A stretch of DNA of 64,000 nt from Thiodiazotropha sp040791665 (lineage in GTDB: Bacteria > Pseudomonadota > Gammaproteobacteria > Chromatiales > Chromatiaceae), in assembly GCA_040791665.1 (NCBI GenBank), contig JBFNNX010000009.1, positions 434,001 to 498,000 of the forward strand, written 5' to 3'. Of this stretch, positions 1 through 8,911 are shown piece after piece. The notes below the pieces were generated by a model, which was not told the origin of the DNA, made no database searches, and worked only from the letters and a program-made list of their open reading frames with translations. Position numbers and translations under genes: made by a program. Position 1 is the stretch's first letter; each line of letters begins with the position of its first letter.

Positions 1-111
1 GATCGGATTCAGATCCGCGTCGGTCCGCACACCCGCGAACTGAGACGCTCTGTCCCTGCGCGGATCGGCGCCCCAGGTCTCGTAGTCATGCCAATAGAAG
101 CTGAATGCCAT
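1..111 (-). CDS. sbcB: Exodeoxyribonuclease I, 5' end only (cut by window edge)
   Basis: The first 37 codons of a minus-strand gene run off the left edge. They read MAFSFYWHDYETWGADP and continue with RRDRASQFAGVRTDADLNPI. This matches the start of exonuclease I, whose first DEDDh-family motif has the form HDYET followed by DRPAQFAxxRTD. The enzyme degrades single-stranded DNA 3' to 5' in mismatch repair and recombination. The ATG is at 109-111. Only the N-terminus is visible, so the rest of the exonuclease domain cannot be checked. Confidence 0.8.
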   Translation of the reverse strand, partial: MAFSFYWHDYETWGADPRRDRASQFAGVRTDADLNPI

Positions 112-281
112 TTGTTATATGTCCCCAAATGAACGCTATTTAACGCAAATTCATAAAAATTCAAACCGACAGATAGGCTGGAGCCTGTCCCATCGAATAT
201 CTCTCATGATTTAATTTGTCCCGATTCCCACGCTCCTGTTTGGAAATTCATACCCCGTCATGATGCCCTACCTGTCCTATG

Positions 282-307
282 CGTTCCCACGCTGGAGCGT
301 GGGAACG
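282..307. repeat. REP-like perfect palindrome
   Basis: Two 12-bp arms (CGTTCCCACGCT and its complement) are separated by GG, giving a near-perfect 26-bp palindrome. A partial copy of one arm (TTCCCACGCTCC) lies about 55 bp upstream, near 226-237. Palindromes of this sequence type are common between genes in environmental gammaproteobacteria (recollection, not searched). It lies between the convergent-free 5' end of sbcB and the 3' end of the deacetylase gene, and could form a hairpin in transcripts from either side. Confidence 0.7.
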
Positions 308-368
308 ATATGAACTCAAAATTGAATTATTATTTGCCTTGATTCGCGTTCATTGGCGGACTCGCTCC

Positions 369-1295
369 TCAACCTAAATCCATCAACACCCGGATATGAG
401 CCTCGACGCTGCGCGCCAGGGCATGAGGTTCATAGCCGCCCTCTAGGACTGAGACAATCCTCCCCTCGGCATACTTATCCGCCAAGTCCTTGATCTGTTC
501 CGTGACCCAGCGGTAATCCGCCTCTGTCAGACAGACCCCCGACATGTCATCTTCGATATGGGCATCGAATCCGGCCGAGACAAAAAACATCTGCGGCTTG
601 AAATGATTCAGTGCCGGCAGCCAGTGCCGGGTGACGGCATCCTTGAATTCAGCGCTCTTTGCCGTCGCCTCCAGGGGTGCGCAAATAATATGATCGGGGC
701 TCTCTTCAATGTCGGTATAGGGGTAGAATGGATGCTGGAAGGTGGAACAGACGATCACGCGTCGATCGTCGCGAAAGATATCTTCACTTCCATTGCCATG
801 GTGCACATCGAAATCGAGTATTGCGACGCGTTCCAGCCCATACGCCTCCATTGCATGGGCAGCGCCGACAGAGGCATTGCCATAAATACAAAATCCCATG
901 GTGCGCATTTTTTCCGCATGATGGCCTGGTGGCCGGACACTGCAAAAGGCATTCGACAAACCCTCGTTCATAATCAGATCCACACCCTTTATGACGGCGC
1001 CCGCCGCCCTTTTTGCCGCTTGCAAGCTCTCTGGACTGACAACGGTATCCGGATCGAGATGGGCATATCCGGCTTGCGGCATCAACTTGTCGACCTGATT
1101 GAGATAGGCCGCATCGTGACAGCGTAACAATTGCTTCCTGGTTACCTCGGGTGCATCGTAGTGACGCAAAAAATCATACAGTTGCGCAGCCATCAATCGA
1201 TCATCGATCGCCTGTAGACGGCCTGCATTTTCAGGGTGTCCCACACCGGTATCGTGTAGCAGACAATCCTGGTGTGTTATGTACGCGGTCTTCAA
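369..1295 (-). CDS. Histone deacetylase family protein (zinc deacetylase)
   Basis: A 308-residue class II-like/AcuC-type deacetylase. Zinc-site and catalytic motifs are complete: RPPGHH (H125-H126, charge-relay pair), DFDVHHGNG (zinc ligands D163 and H165), SAGFDAH (third ligand D244) and EGGY (Y288, transition-state tyrosine). Length is normal for bacterial members. Known substrates of the family include acetyl-lysine proteins, acetylpolyamines and acetoin-pathway enzymes; the substrate here cannot be read from sequence. It is transcribed divergently from the acyl-CoA synthetase/GNAT protein at 1547, which suggests an acetylation/deacetylation pair. There is no signal peptide, so it is cytoplasmic. 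Confidence 0.9.
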   Translation of the reverse strand: MKTAYITHQDCLLHDTGVGHPENAGRLQAIDDRLMAAQLYDFLRHYDAPEVTRKQLLRCHDAAYLNQVDKLMPQAGYAHLDPDTVVSPESLQAAKRAAGAVIKGVDLIMNEGLSNAFCSVRPPGHHAEKMRTMGFCIYGNASVGAAHAMEAYGLERVAILDFDVHHGNGSEDIFRDDRRVIVCSTFQHPFYPYTDIEESPDHIICAPLEATAKSAEFKDAVTRHWLPALNHFKPQMFFVSAGFDAHIEDDMSGVCLTEADYRWVTEQIKDLADKYAEGRIVSVLEGGYEPHALARSVEAHIRVLMDLG

Positions 1296-1546
1296 TCTGC
1301 AACCCCCACATCCAAAGCCTCTATTTAACCAAGTAATACTCAGTATAAATCTTTAAATAATCACTACTTAGTTAAAGAAATTGTCATCATATAAAGGTAA
1401 ACTTCAAGCCCATCATGCCGATACTCAGTGTGATAATTACTGATAATTTCATTATTGGTGTTGTCAGAGTTTCACGCTATGCCTTAATGAGTAGTCAAGG
1501 ACATCATACTCCATATCATCTTACGAAGTTCAACAGGCAGTAGATA

Positions 1547-4228
1547 ATGCAATCACACTATTTGACACCTCTCTTTTCTCCCAAAAGCATCGCCATGTTC
1601 GGCGCCAGCGATAGAAAAAATTCTGTCGGTGAGGTGGTATTTAAAAATCTCATATCATCCGGGTTCAAAGGGCAGATTTACCCGATCAACCTCAAGCACG
1701 ACAAGGTACAGGGCAAGAAGGCCTATAAGAGTATCGAAGCGATAAACAAACCTGTTGAACTGGCTGTCGTCGCCACACCGGCTAAAACGATACCCGCAAT
1801 CGTTCAGGCCTGCGGTGAATACGGTGTTAAGACCATGATCATCCTGTCTGCCGGTTTCCGTGAATCCGGAACTGCCGGCCGCCGTCTTGAAGACAAGATT
1901 GTGGAACTGGCGAAGGAGTATGGGATGCGCTTCATCGGTCCCAACTGTCTCGGCCTGATCCGACCCGATCAAGGCATCAATATCACCTTCGGCAACAACA
2001 ATGCGGCCCCCGGCAATCTGGCGCTCGTCTCCCAGTCAGGCGCAATCTGCACCGCCATCCTCGATTGGGCGGAGGTCAACGATATCGGTTTCTCAACCGT
2101 CATCTCCACCGGCATTGGGGCTGATCTGGATTTTGGCGATTACCTCGATTTCCTGGTATCGGATCCCATGACAGACAGTATCCTGCTCTATGTGGAGGGC
2201 ATAAAGGACGCACGTCGTTTTATGAGTGGCTTGAGGGCAGCGGCGCGTATCAAACCCGTTATCGTACTCAAAGTGGGACGACACGCGGCAGGCGCGGAAG
2301 CATCGATGTCGCACACCGGCGCCCTGGTCGGCAGCGATGAAACCTTTTCCGCCGCACTCTCCCGTTCCGGCGTATTGCGGGTGGAGACCATTTCGCAACT
2401 CTTCTCCGCCGCCAAGGCGCTCTCTTCACGCTATCGTGTCTATGGCGACAGATTGGCCATTATCACCAATGGCGGCGGTCCGGGAGTCATGGCTGCCGAC
2501 AGGGCGTCGGACCTGAATATCGAACTGGCGGAATTCAATGATCAAACCATCGATGCACTGAATAAAGTACTGCCGGATGTATGGTCCCGTGGAAACCCCG
2601 TGGACATCATCGGTGACGCGCCCCCCGAGCGCTACCGGGCCGCAGTCGATACTTGTCTCAACGATCCTGGTGTGGACGGTACCATTGTCATACTGACCCC
2701 TCAGGCGATGACCGAACCGGAGAAGGTTGCCAAGGCCCTTATCGATTTGGCGGATTCTCACAAGAAGCCGATCCTGACAAGCTGGATGGGGGGCAAACAG
2801 ATCGAAAGTGCGCGCAGACTTTTCAAAGATGCAAAGCTGCCCAGTTTTCGCACCCTGGAAAATGCAGTCGACGCCTTCTCCTACCTCTCTTCCTACCAGA
2901 AGAATCAGCGCCTCTTGCTACAGACGCCCGCCAAGAGCTCCCGTCGGCATATCCAGCCCGACACCGAAGGGGCACGCCTCATTATTGAAAGCGCTCTGGC
3001 GGAACAGCGCAAAGTCCTGACCGAACCTGAATCTTTTGCCCTGCTCGGCGCATTCCGTATCAATGCAGTACGCAACGGAATTGCGCGTTCCGCCAATGAG
3101 GCATTGATCCTGGCTGAATCGATCGGTTTCCCCGTGGCCATGAAGATCTACTCGCCCGATATATCCCACAAATCCGATGCCGGCGGCATCCGACTCAATA
3201 TCAGTAATGCCCAGGTTGTACGAAGTACCTATCGGGATCTGATCGAACAGGTCAAGGAGACCCGTCCCGAAGCGAATGTGGAAGGTGTGACCGTCGAGCA
3301 GATGTATCAGAGCCCGAATGGGCGGGAACTGCTCATCGGCATCGTTAGAGATCCGGTATTCGGTCCGGTAATCAGCTTCGGCAGCGGCGGTACCACGGTC
3401 GAAGTAATGGGCGACTCGGCGATTGCCCTGCCACCCCTCAACCGCAGCCTCGCCAGCGATCTGATCGACCGCACCAAGGCGGCAAAGCTACTGAGCCAGT
3501 TCCGGCATATGCCACCCGCCAATCGCGAGGCACTCATCGATGTATTGTTGCGCGTATCAACCATGGCTTGTGAACTGCCTTGGATTCATGAGATGGACAT
3601 CAATCCGTTGATTGTCGACGACCAGGGGGCGGTCGCCGTGGATGCGCGTATCCGGGTCGATTTTCCGCGTCCGTCCACCGATCCCTACCACCACTTGGCG
3701 ATCCATCCCTATCCCGTCAACCTGGTCAATCACACCCAGCTGCCCAACGGCACCAATATCGTGATCAGGCCCATCCGTCCGGAAGATGCCGATCTGGAGC
3801 AGACCTTCACCCGCCAGCTCTCCGACGAGGCTAAGTATTTTCGCTTCATGAGTTCGATTCAGGAGCTGACCCCGGAAATGCTGACGAGATTCACACAGAT
3901 CGACTACCACAATGAGATGGCGCTGATCGCAGTTACCGAGGACAACAACCACGAAATCGAATTGGGTGTCGCCCGCTATGTGATCAATCCCGACAAGAAG
4001 AGCTGCGAATTCGCCTTGGTGGTATCCGATCAGTGGCAACGCCAGGGGATTGGACACAAGCTCATGCACCAGTTGATGGAGGTTGCCCGCGATCGCGGCC
4101 TGGATAGGATGGAGGGTGAGGTATTGAGTAATAATTTCAAGATGCTCGATCTGATGAAATCACTCTATTTCCATATCTCCACATCACCGGACGACAACAG
4201 CATCAAGCAGGTAGTGATCGACTTGTAG
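1547..4228 (+). CDS. Acetate-CoA ligase (ADP-forming)-like / GNAT acetyltransferase fusion (Pat/YfiQ-like)
   Basis: An 893-residue, three-part protein: N-terminal CoA-binding and ligase domains (about 1-460), an ATP-grasp domain (about 480-700) and a C-terminal GNAT domain (about 725-893, with the acetyl-CoA loop around QRQGIGHKL). This is the architecture of the protein lysine acetyltransferase Pat/PatZ. Enterobacterial Pat has lost the phospho-histidine of the ligase domain, but here the SHTGALVG motif keeps it (H256). The protein might therefore retain acyl-CoA synthetase activity or be a bifunctional relative. It starts at ATG 1547, and a stable hairpin follows the stop. The divergent neighbour is a deacetylase, which supports a role in reversible protein acetylation (inference). 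Confidence 0.85.
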   Translation: MQSHYLTPLFSPKSIAMFGASDRKNSVGEVVFKNLISSGFKGQIYPINLKHDKVQGKKAYKSIEAINKPVELAVVATPAKTIPAIVQACGEYGVKTMIILSAGFRESGTAGRRLEDKIVELAKEYGMRFIGPNCLGLIRPDQGINITFGNNNAAPGNLALVSQSGAICTAILDWAEVNDIGFSTVISTGIGADLDFGDYLDFLVSDPMTDSILLYVEGIKDARRFMSGLRAAARIKPVIVLKVGRHAAGAEASMSHTGALVGSDETFSAALSRSGVLRVETISQLFSAAKALSSRYRVYGDRLAIITNGGGPGVMAADRASDLNIELAEFNDQTIDALNKVLPDVWSRGNPVDIIGDAPPERYRAAVDTCLNDPGVDGTIVILTPQAMTEPEKVAKALIDLADSHKKPILTSWMGGKQIESARRLFKDAKLPSFRTLENAVDAFSYLSSYQKNQRLLLQTPAKSSRRHIQPDTEGARLIIESALAEQRKVLTEPESFALLGAFRINAVRNGIARSANEALILAESIGFPVAMKIYSPDISHKSDAGGIRLNISNAQVVRSTYRDLIEQVKETRPEANVEGVTVEQMYQSPNGRELLIGIVRDPVFGPVISFGSGGTTVEVMGDSAIALPPLNRSLASDLIDRTKAAKLLSQFRHMPPANREALIDVLLRVSTMACELPWIHEMDINPLIVDDQGAVAVDARIRVDFPRPSTDPYHHLAIHPYPVNLVNHTQLPNGTNIVIRPIRPEDADLEQTFTRQLSDEAKYFRFMSSIQELTPEMLTRFTQIDYHNEMALIAVTEDNNHEIELGVARYVINPDKKSCEFALVVSDQWQRQGIGHKLMHQLMEVARDRGLDRMEGEVLSNNFKMLDLMKSLYFHISTSPDDNSIKQVVIDL

Positions 4229-4244
4229 ATACCATCTCTCCCTT

Positions 4245-4280
4245 ACCCCCACAAGCGGCTTTATAGCTACTTGTGGGGGT
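4245..4280 (+). terminator. Stem-loop after the synthetase/GNAT gene
   Basis: Eleven perfect base pairs (ACCCCCACAAG with CTTGTGGGGGT) enclose a 14-nt loop, beginning 17 nt after the stop codon. The following sequence is only weakly T-rich (ATTTTAT), so this is a plausible but not classical rho-independent terminator. Confidence 0.6.
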
Positions 4281-4323
4281 GGTATCCACATTTTATCGTC
4301 TTCTATTCTGTTCATCAGACACG

Positions 4324-4361
4324 AAAAAAGCCGCCCTATCATTTAACAGGGCGGCTCTTTT
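4324..4361. terminator. Bidirectional rho-independent terminator for the rplS operon
   Basis: A 9-bp GC-rich stem (AGCCGCCCT with AGGGCGGCT) has a 10-nt loop. On the minus strand it is followed by TTTTTT, and on the plus strand by CTTTT. It lies about 20 nt beyond the rplS stop, so it ends the rpsP-rimM-trmD-rplS transcript and may also back up the opposing gene. Confidence 0.85.
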
Positions 4362-4382
4362 CGAAAACTTTGAATTTGCGGT

Positions 4383-4727
4383 TCAGATCTTCTCTTTGAT
4401 ACGAGCGGCCTTACCGGTGCGACCACGCAGATAGTAGAGTTTAGCGCGACGCACATCACCACGACGCGTCACCTTGACCGAGGCCACGGTTGGGCTATAG
4501 GTCTGAAACACACGCTCGACACCCTCGCCATGTGAGATCTTACGAACGGTAAATGCCGAGTTGAGACCGCGGTTGCGCTTGGCAATCACGATACCCTCGA
4601 AGGCCTGCAAGCGCTCGCGCTGCCCCTCCTTAACCCGTACTTGAACCACAACGGTATCACCTGGGCCAAAATCTGGAACCTCACGACCCATCTGCTCGGC
4701 TTCGAGTTCTGCGATGATATTGCTCAT
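4383..4727 (-). CDS. rplS: 50S ribosomal protein L19
   Basis: 114 residues, the usual length for L19. It has the family pattern GDTVVVQVRVKEG near 24-36, FEGIVIAKRNRGLNSAFTVR in the middle, and a basic C-terminus ending YLRGRTGKAARIKE. L19 sits at the 30S-50S interface. It is the last gene of the conserved rpsP-rimM-trmD-rplS operon, only 3 nt after trmD, with GGAG before the ATG. The terminator at 4324-4361 follows it. Confidence 0.97.
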   Translation of the reverse strand: MSNIIAELEAEQMGREVPDFGPGDTVVVQVRVKEGQRERLQAFEGIVIAKRNRGLNSAFTVRKISHGEGVERVFQTYSPTVASVKVTRRGDVRRAKLYYLRGRTGKAARIKEKI

Positions 4728-4730
4728 GGT

Positions 4731-5492
4731 CTATTGCTCCTGTGTCTGCTCCGCGTCTCCCGACGCAGCAATGATTTCTGCTAATAACTTCTCTTCTTCC
4801 ACCGTCATCTGACGGTCCTGCAACAGATCGGGGCGTCTCTGCCGAGTACGCTTCAATGCCTGCTGCAGGCGCCAACGCCGTATGGCGTCATGGTTACCAC
4901 CTTGCAGCACTAACGGCACAGACATGCCGTCGATCTGCTCAGGACGGGTATAGTGCGGACAATCCAGCAACCCGTCCATGAATGAATCCTGCTGTGCGGA
5001 ATCGGCGTCGCCCAGCGTGCCGGGGATCAGCCTTATCACCGCATCCAAAATCACCATCGCGGCCAGTTCGCCGCCGCTCAATACGTAGTCGCCAATGGAC
5101 CACTCTTCATCCACATAGCGTTCTATAATGCGCTCATCGACGCCTTCATAGCGGCCCGCTATGAGCAGCAGTGGCTGTCGATTTTCAACCACCGCTTGTG
5201 CCCGCCGCTGATCGAACCTGACCCCTTGCGGGCTCAGATAGATCACCTTCGCCTGCGGAGAAGCACTCAACGCCGACTCGATCGCCTGTTGCAGTGGCTG
5301 GTACTTCATCACCATGCCAGGACCGCCACCGTAGGGCCGATCATCAACCGTACGATGTACATCCCCGGTGTAGTCGCGTGGGTTCCAGAGTTCGATCTGC
5401 GCCAATTGGCGTCCTATCGCTCTGGCTACGACACCCTCCTTGGTCAAGGCATCGAACATAGCCGGCATCAGCGTTACCAGATCGAAGCGCAT
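4731..5492 (-). CDS. trmD: tRNA (guanine-N1)-methyltransferase
   Basis: 253 residues, a typical TrmD. The enzyme uses S-adenosylmethionine to methylate G37 of tRNAs that carry G36, which prevents +1 frameshifting. The SPOUT trefoil-knot segments are visible: YLSPQG near 85-90, LLIAGRYEGVDER near 110-122 and SIGDYVLSGGE near 132-142. It overlaps the rimM stop by one base and ends 3 nt before rplS, so all are expected on one transcript. Confidence 0.97.
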   Translation of the reverse strand: MRFDLVTLMPAMFDALTKEGVVARAIGRQLAQIELWNPRDYTGDVHRTVDDRPYGGGPGMVMKYQPLQQAIESALSASPQAKVIYLSPQGVRFDQRRAQAVVENRQPLLLIAGRYEGVDERIIERYVDEEWSIGDYVLSGGELAAMVILDAVIRLIPGTLGDADSAQQDSFMDGLLDCPHYTRPEQIDGMSVPLVLQGGNHDAIRRWRLQQALKRTRQRRPDLLQDRQMTVEEEKLLAEIIAASGDAEQTQEQ

Positions 5493-5998
5493 CAGAACTC
5501 CGGATCCCAGTCCACGATGATCTGACCGTGGTCCAGATCCACCTCCCGTATGGCCTCACCCGTCGTGTAGGGTATCAACCTTTCACGTTCACCACAGACC
5601 ACCAATACGTCGTTGGCCCCGGTTTCGAAGAGGTGTGAGACGACACCCAACTCGATTCCCTGGAGATTTACCACCCGCAATCCTTGCAGATCGTTCCAGT
5701 AATACTCGCCGGATTCCAGCGGCGGCAACTGCTCACGCTTGACAGCGATATCACAATTCACCAATGGGGCCGCAAGCTCCCGATCATCGATACCCTGCAG
5801 CTGGACAACTACGCCCTTACCCTGAGTACGACCGGTAACCAGCTTATGGCGCTTCCAACCATCCTCTCGCTTGAGGTACCAATCCCGGTAGCGGACGATC
5901 CCCTCTCTCGGGGAGGTGTGGGAGTAGATCTTGAGCCATCCCCTGACACCAAACAGGCCAGAAACCCGGCCCATTATTATAAACTCATCTTGAGACAT
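5492..5998 (-). CDS. rimM: 16S rRNA processing protein RimM
   Basis: 168 residues with the N-terminal RimM beta-barrel (IMGRVSGLFGVRGWLKIYS) and a C-terminal PRC-barrel region containing EYYWNDLQGLRVV and ending in VDWDPEF. RimM binds ribosomal protein S19 and assists maturation of the 30S head. It is 48 nt downstream of rpsP and overlaps trmD by one base. Confidence 0.96.
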   Translation of the reverse strand: MSQDEFIIMGRVSGLFGVRGWLKIYSHTSPREGIVRYRDWYLKREDGWKRHKLVTGRTQGKGVVVQLQGIDDRELAAPLVNCDIAVKREQLPPLESGEYYWNDLQGLRVVNLQGIELGVVSHLFETGANDVLVVCGERERLIPYTTGEAIREVDLDHGQIIVDWDPEF

Positions 5999-6046
5999 CT
6001 TCTCCGTCCCTCTACGCGGCTTTCACCCGGGACGGGAGGCTGACTG

Positions 6047-6298
6047 TCAGGCTGCCTGCTTAGCCGCCTGCTTCAGCAGAGCCGTCACCCGATCACTCGG
6101 CTGCGCACCCTTGGAAATCCAGTGCTGCACACGCTCCTGATCAATTCGCAGTTCCTCTTCGCCGCCAACTGCTACGGGATTGAAGAAACCGAGACGTTCG
6201 ATATAGCGACCGTCACGCGCATTGCGGCTATCGGTCACCACAATGTGGTAAAAGGGCCGCTTTTTCGCGCCCGTTCTTGAAAGGCGTATGGTTACCAT
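6047..6298 (-). CDS. rpsP: 30S ribosomal protein S16
   Basis: 83 residues, standard for S16. It opens MVTIRLSRTGAKKRPFYHIV, continues with DSRNARDGRYIERLGFFNP, and has the usual helical tail with SDRVTALLKQA. It binds 16S rRNA early in 30S assembly. It is the first gene of the four-gene operon; GGATACATC precedes the ATG. Confidence 0.97.
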   Translation of the reverse strand: MVTIRLSRTGAKKRPFYHIVVTDSRNARDGRYIERLGFFNPVAVGGEEELRIDQERVQHWISKGAQPSDRVTALLKQAAKQAA

Positions 6299-6390
6299 GA
6301 TGTATCCTTAGAAATTCGCTAACACACCGGAACCTGCCGGCGGGAAACGGCGTATTATAGCTAACTTTGGGCCGATGTGAAGAGAAAAGT

Positions 6391-6506
6391 AATTTTGAAT
6401 GTTGAATTTTGAATTATGAATTGACGTGTTCGCTACGCTCACATCCCTCTTGAATAATCAGGGTGCGAAGCATTCACAGTCAGATCAAAATTCACCATTC
6501 AAAATT
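6391..6506. repeat. Imperfect inverted repeat between rpsP and ffh
   Basis: Arms of 22 nt (6391-6412 and 6485-6506) match with one mismatch and flank a 72-nt spacer. The arms are built from AATTTTGAAT-type units. The spacer holds TTCGCTACGCTCACATCC; a closely related string (TTCGCTTCGCTCACATTC) recurs near 20156-20173 after flgE. This could be a small dispersed repeat family or the hairpin end of the ffh transcript. No coding potential is seen. Confidence 0.6.
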
Positions 6507-6529
6507 CATAATTAAATCATAATCTTAAT

Positions 6530-7912
6530 TCAGAACGGCAAACCACCGCCCCCCGGCGGCATGCCTCCGCCGGGAAAGCGCCCCGCCAGACCGCGCATCA
6601 TCTTTTTCATGCCTCCACCCTTCATCTTTTTCATCATCTTCTGCATCTGCATGAACTGCTTGAGCAATTTATTCACATCCTGAACCTGGGTTCCGGAACC
6701 TGCAGCGATGCGGCGTTTACGGGAGCCTTTGATAACCGCCGGGAAGGCACGCTCATGGGGCGTCATGGAGTTGATGATTGCGATCAGCCGCCCGATCTCT
6801 TTGTCGTTCACCTGATTTTTCACATGATCGGGTATCTCTCCCATGCCCGGCAATTTATCCAGCAGACCGCTCATGCCCCCCATATTGGCCATCTGCAGCA
6901 TCTGCTCCTTGAAATCCTCCAGATCGAATCCCTTGCCCTTTTGGAGTTTTTTCGCGAGTTTTGTCGCCTTCTCCTGATCGACCTTACGGCCCACCTCTTC
7001 CACCAGACTGAGAACATCACCCATGCCCAAAATACGGGAGGCGATACGATCCGGATGGAAGGCTTCAAGGGCATCGGTCTTTTCGCCGACGCCAATGAAT
7101 TTGATCGGTTTACCTGTGATCTGGCGTATCGACAGGGCAGCGCCGCCGCGGGCATCACCATCGGCCTTGGTCAGAATCACGCCTGTCAGCGGCAGGGCAT
7201 CATTGAAGGCCTTGGCGGTATTCGCCGCATCCTGTCCGGTCATGCTATCCACGACAAACAGGGTCTCCACCGGATCGAGGACCTGATGGAGCTGTTTTAT
7301 TTCCCCCATCATCTCCTCATCGACATGCAGCCTGCCGGCGGTATCCACAATCAGCACCTCGGCAAATCCCTTACCCGCCTCCTTCAGCGCCCTTTTGGCG
7401 ATGGCCAACGGCTTTTCATCACCTGAACTGGGTATGAAGTCGACTTCCACATCCCTGGCCAGGGTCTCCAACTGATCGATCGCCGCCGGTCGGTAGACGT
7501 CGCAACTGACGACGCTGATCTTCTTTTTTCCCTGCTGCTGCAGCCAGCGTCCCAGTTTTGCGACACTGGTGGTCTTACCCGAGCCTTGCAGGCCCGCCAT
7601 CAGGATCACCGCCGGGGGTTGTACCGCGAGATCGAGGGCCTCGTTGGCCTCACCCATGAGATGAATCAATTCGTCATTGACGATCTTGATCAGGGTCTGA
7701 CCGGGTGTGAGGCTTTTCATGACCTCCTCACCCATCGCTTTCTGCTTCACCTGATCGATAAATTCACGCACCACCGGCAGTGCCACGTCGGCCTCAAGCA
7801 GCGCCATTCGCACTTCGCGCATGGTCTCCTTGATATTGTCATCCGTGAGACGGCCCTGGCCGCGCAGATTTGTGAGCACCTTGCCCAGTCGTTGAGTCAG
7901 ATTGTCAAACAT
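6530..7912 (-). CDS. ffh: Signal recognition particle protein Ffh
   Basis: 460 residues with N, G and M domains in order. The G domain shows GLQGSGKTT (107-115), DTAGRLHVDEEMM, and TKADGDARGGA. The M domain carries the RNA-binding SxxRKRRIAxGSG segment and a methionine-rich tail (QFMQMQKMMKKMKGG) that binds signal peptides. With 4.5S RNA it targets nascent inner-membrane proteins to FtsY. It lies upstream of rpsP on the same strand but is separated by 230 nt, and is divergent from the ypjD-like gene. Confidence 0.97.
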   Translation of the reverse strand: MFDNLTQRLGKVLTNLRGQGRLTDDNIKETMREVRMALLEADVALPVVREFIDQVKQKAMGEEVMKSLTPGQTLIKIVNDELIHLMGEANEALDLAVQPPAVILMAGLQGSGKTTSVAKLGRWLQQQGKKKISVVSCDVYRPAAIDQLETLARDVEVDFIPSSGDEKPLAIAKRALKEAGKGFAEVLIVDTAGRLHVDEEMMGEIKQLHQVLDPVETLFVVDSMTGQDAANTAKAFNDALPLTGVILTKADGDARGGAALSIRQITGKPIKFIGVGEKTDALEAFHPDRIASRILGMGDVLSLVEEVGRKVDQEKATKLAKKLQKGKGFDLEDFKEQMLQMANMGGMSGLLDKLPGMGEIPDHVKNQVNDKEIGRLIAIINSMTPHERAFPAVIKGSRKRRIAAGSGTQVQDVNKLLKQFMQMQKMMKKMKGGGMKKMMRGLAGRFPGGGMPPGGGGLPF

Positions 7913-8094
7913 GATTTTCCTGATGGGTAACGCTCGGAATGAGCATCAATACAGCGTCAAAAAATATAAACATCAGTATACCAGTCCGGGGTAAATCCTT
8001 ACTATCTCTTTCAATGCAACCGGAAAATATGCGAATATCGCGGCTGATTCCCATCTACCAGAATCTGTCAGCACAAGTAAGGATTTACAGGACA

Positions 8095-8889
8095 TTGATC
8101 GCTACACTTGCCATTATCGCCTATCTTGCCGCCGGCTCGATCCTGGCATTGCGGCTGTTCCGTAGTCATGAAGATTCGAAACTTCCCCGCGTGCTGGCAC
8201 TGGGATTGGGGTTTCTCGGGGTGGCGCTACACGCCTTTCCCCACTATCAAAATTTGATTTCATCCTTTGGCATCAATTTGGGCGTTTTCAATGCCATGTC
8301 CCTGATAGCATGGACTATCACCCTATTGTTGCTGGTCTCAAGCATAAGCAAGCCGGTAGAAAACCTGGGTATCGTCATTATGCCCCTCGCGGCGATTGCC
8401 CTCTACCTGGAGAGTCGTTACCAAACGGTTCACTTCATCACTGACCATCTCTCCAGCGGCTTGACCATTCACATCCTGGTCTCCATGCTGGCCTACAGTC
8501 TCTTTACCCTGGCCAGCGTACAGGCCGTATTGCTCGCCATTCAGGATCATCACCTGCGACAACGCCATCCCGGCGGCTTCATCCGTGCCCTGCCCCCGTT
8601 GCAGACCATGGAGAGTCTGCTGTTCGAGATGATTGCAGTGGGCTTTGTGTTACTGAGTCTGGCCCTGCTCTCCGGATTCGCGTTTCTGGAAAATATGTTC
8701 GAGCAGCACCTTGCCCACAAGACTGTGCTGTCGATCATCGCCTGGGTGGTCTTCGGCACCCTGCTATGGGGACGTTATCGCTTTGGATGGCGGGGACAGA
8801 TGGCCCTGACATGGACCCTCAGCGGTTTTGTGGTGTTGATGCTCGCCTATTTCGGCAGCAAGGTTGTCATTGAGTTGATTCTCGGCTGA
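8095..8889 (+). CDS. ypjD: CcsA/YpjD-family inner-membrane protein
   Basis: A multi-pass membrane protein of about 264 residues when started at TTG 8095. That start has AAGG 12 nt upstream and places a membrane helix at the N-terminus, as in E. coli YpjD (about 263 residues). A longer frame from ATG 7939 adds 52 polar residues with no family match. About eight hydrophobic helices are visible. The central part carries family histidines, including HAFPHY and the IHILVSMLAYSLFTLASVQA helix. The family resembles cytochrome c assembly protein CcsA. Position next to ffh is conserved in many gammaproteobacteria; the exact function is unknown. Confidence 0.85.
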   Translation: MIATLAIIAYLAAGSILALRLFRSHEDSKLPRVLALGLGFLGVALHAFPHYQNLISSFGINLGVFNAMSLIAWTITLLLLVSSISKPVENLGIVIMPLAAIALYLESRYQTVHFITDHLSSGLTIHILVSMLAYSLFTLASVQAVLLAIQDHHLRQRHPGGFIRALPPLQTMESLLFEMIAVGFVLLSLALLSGFAFLENMFEQHLAHKTVLSIIAWVVFGTLLWGRYRFGWRGQMALTWTLSGFVVLMLAYFGSKVVIELILG

Positions 8890-8911
8890 TCGATACGTTT
8901 TCAGGACCGTA

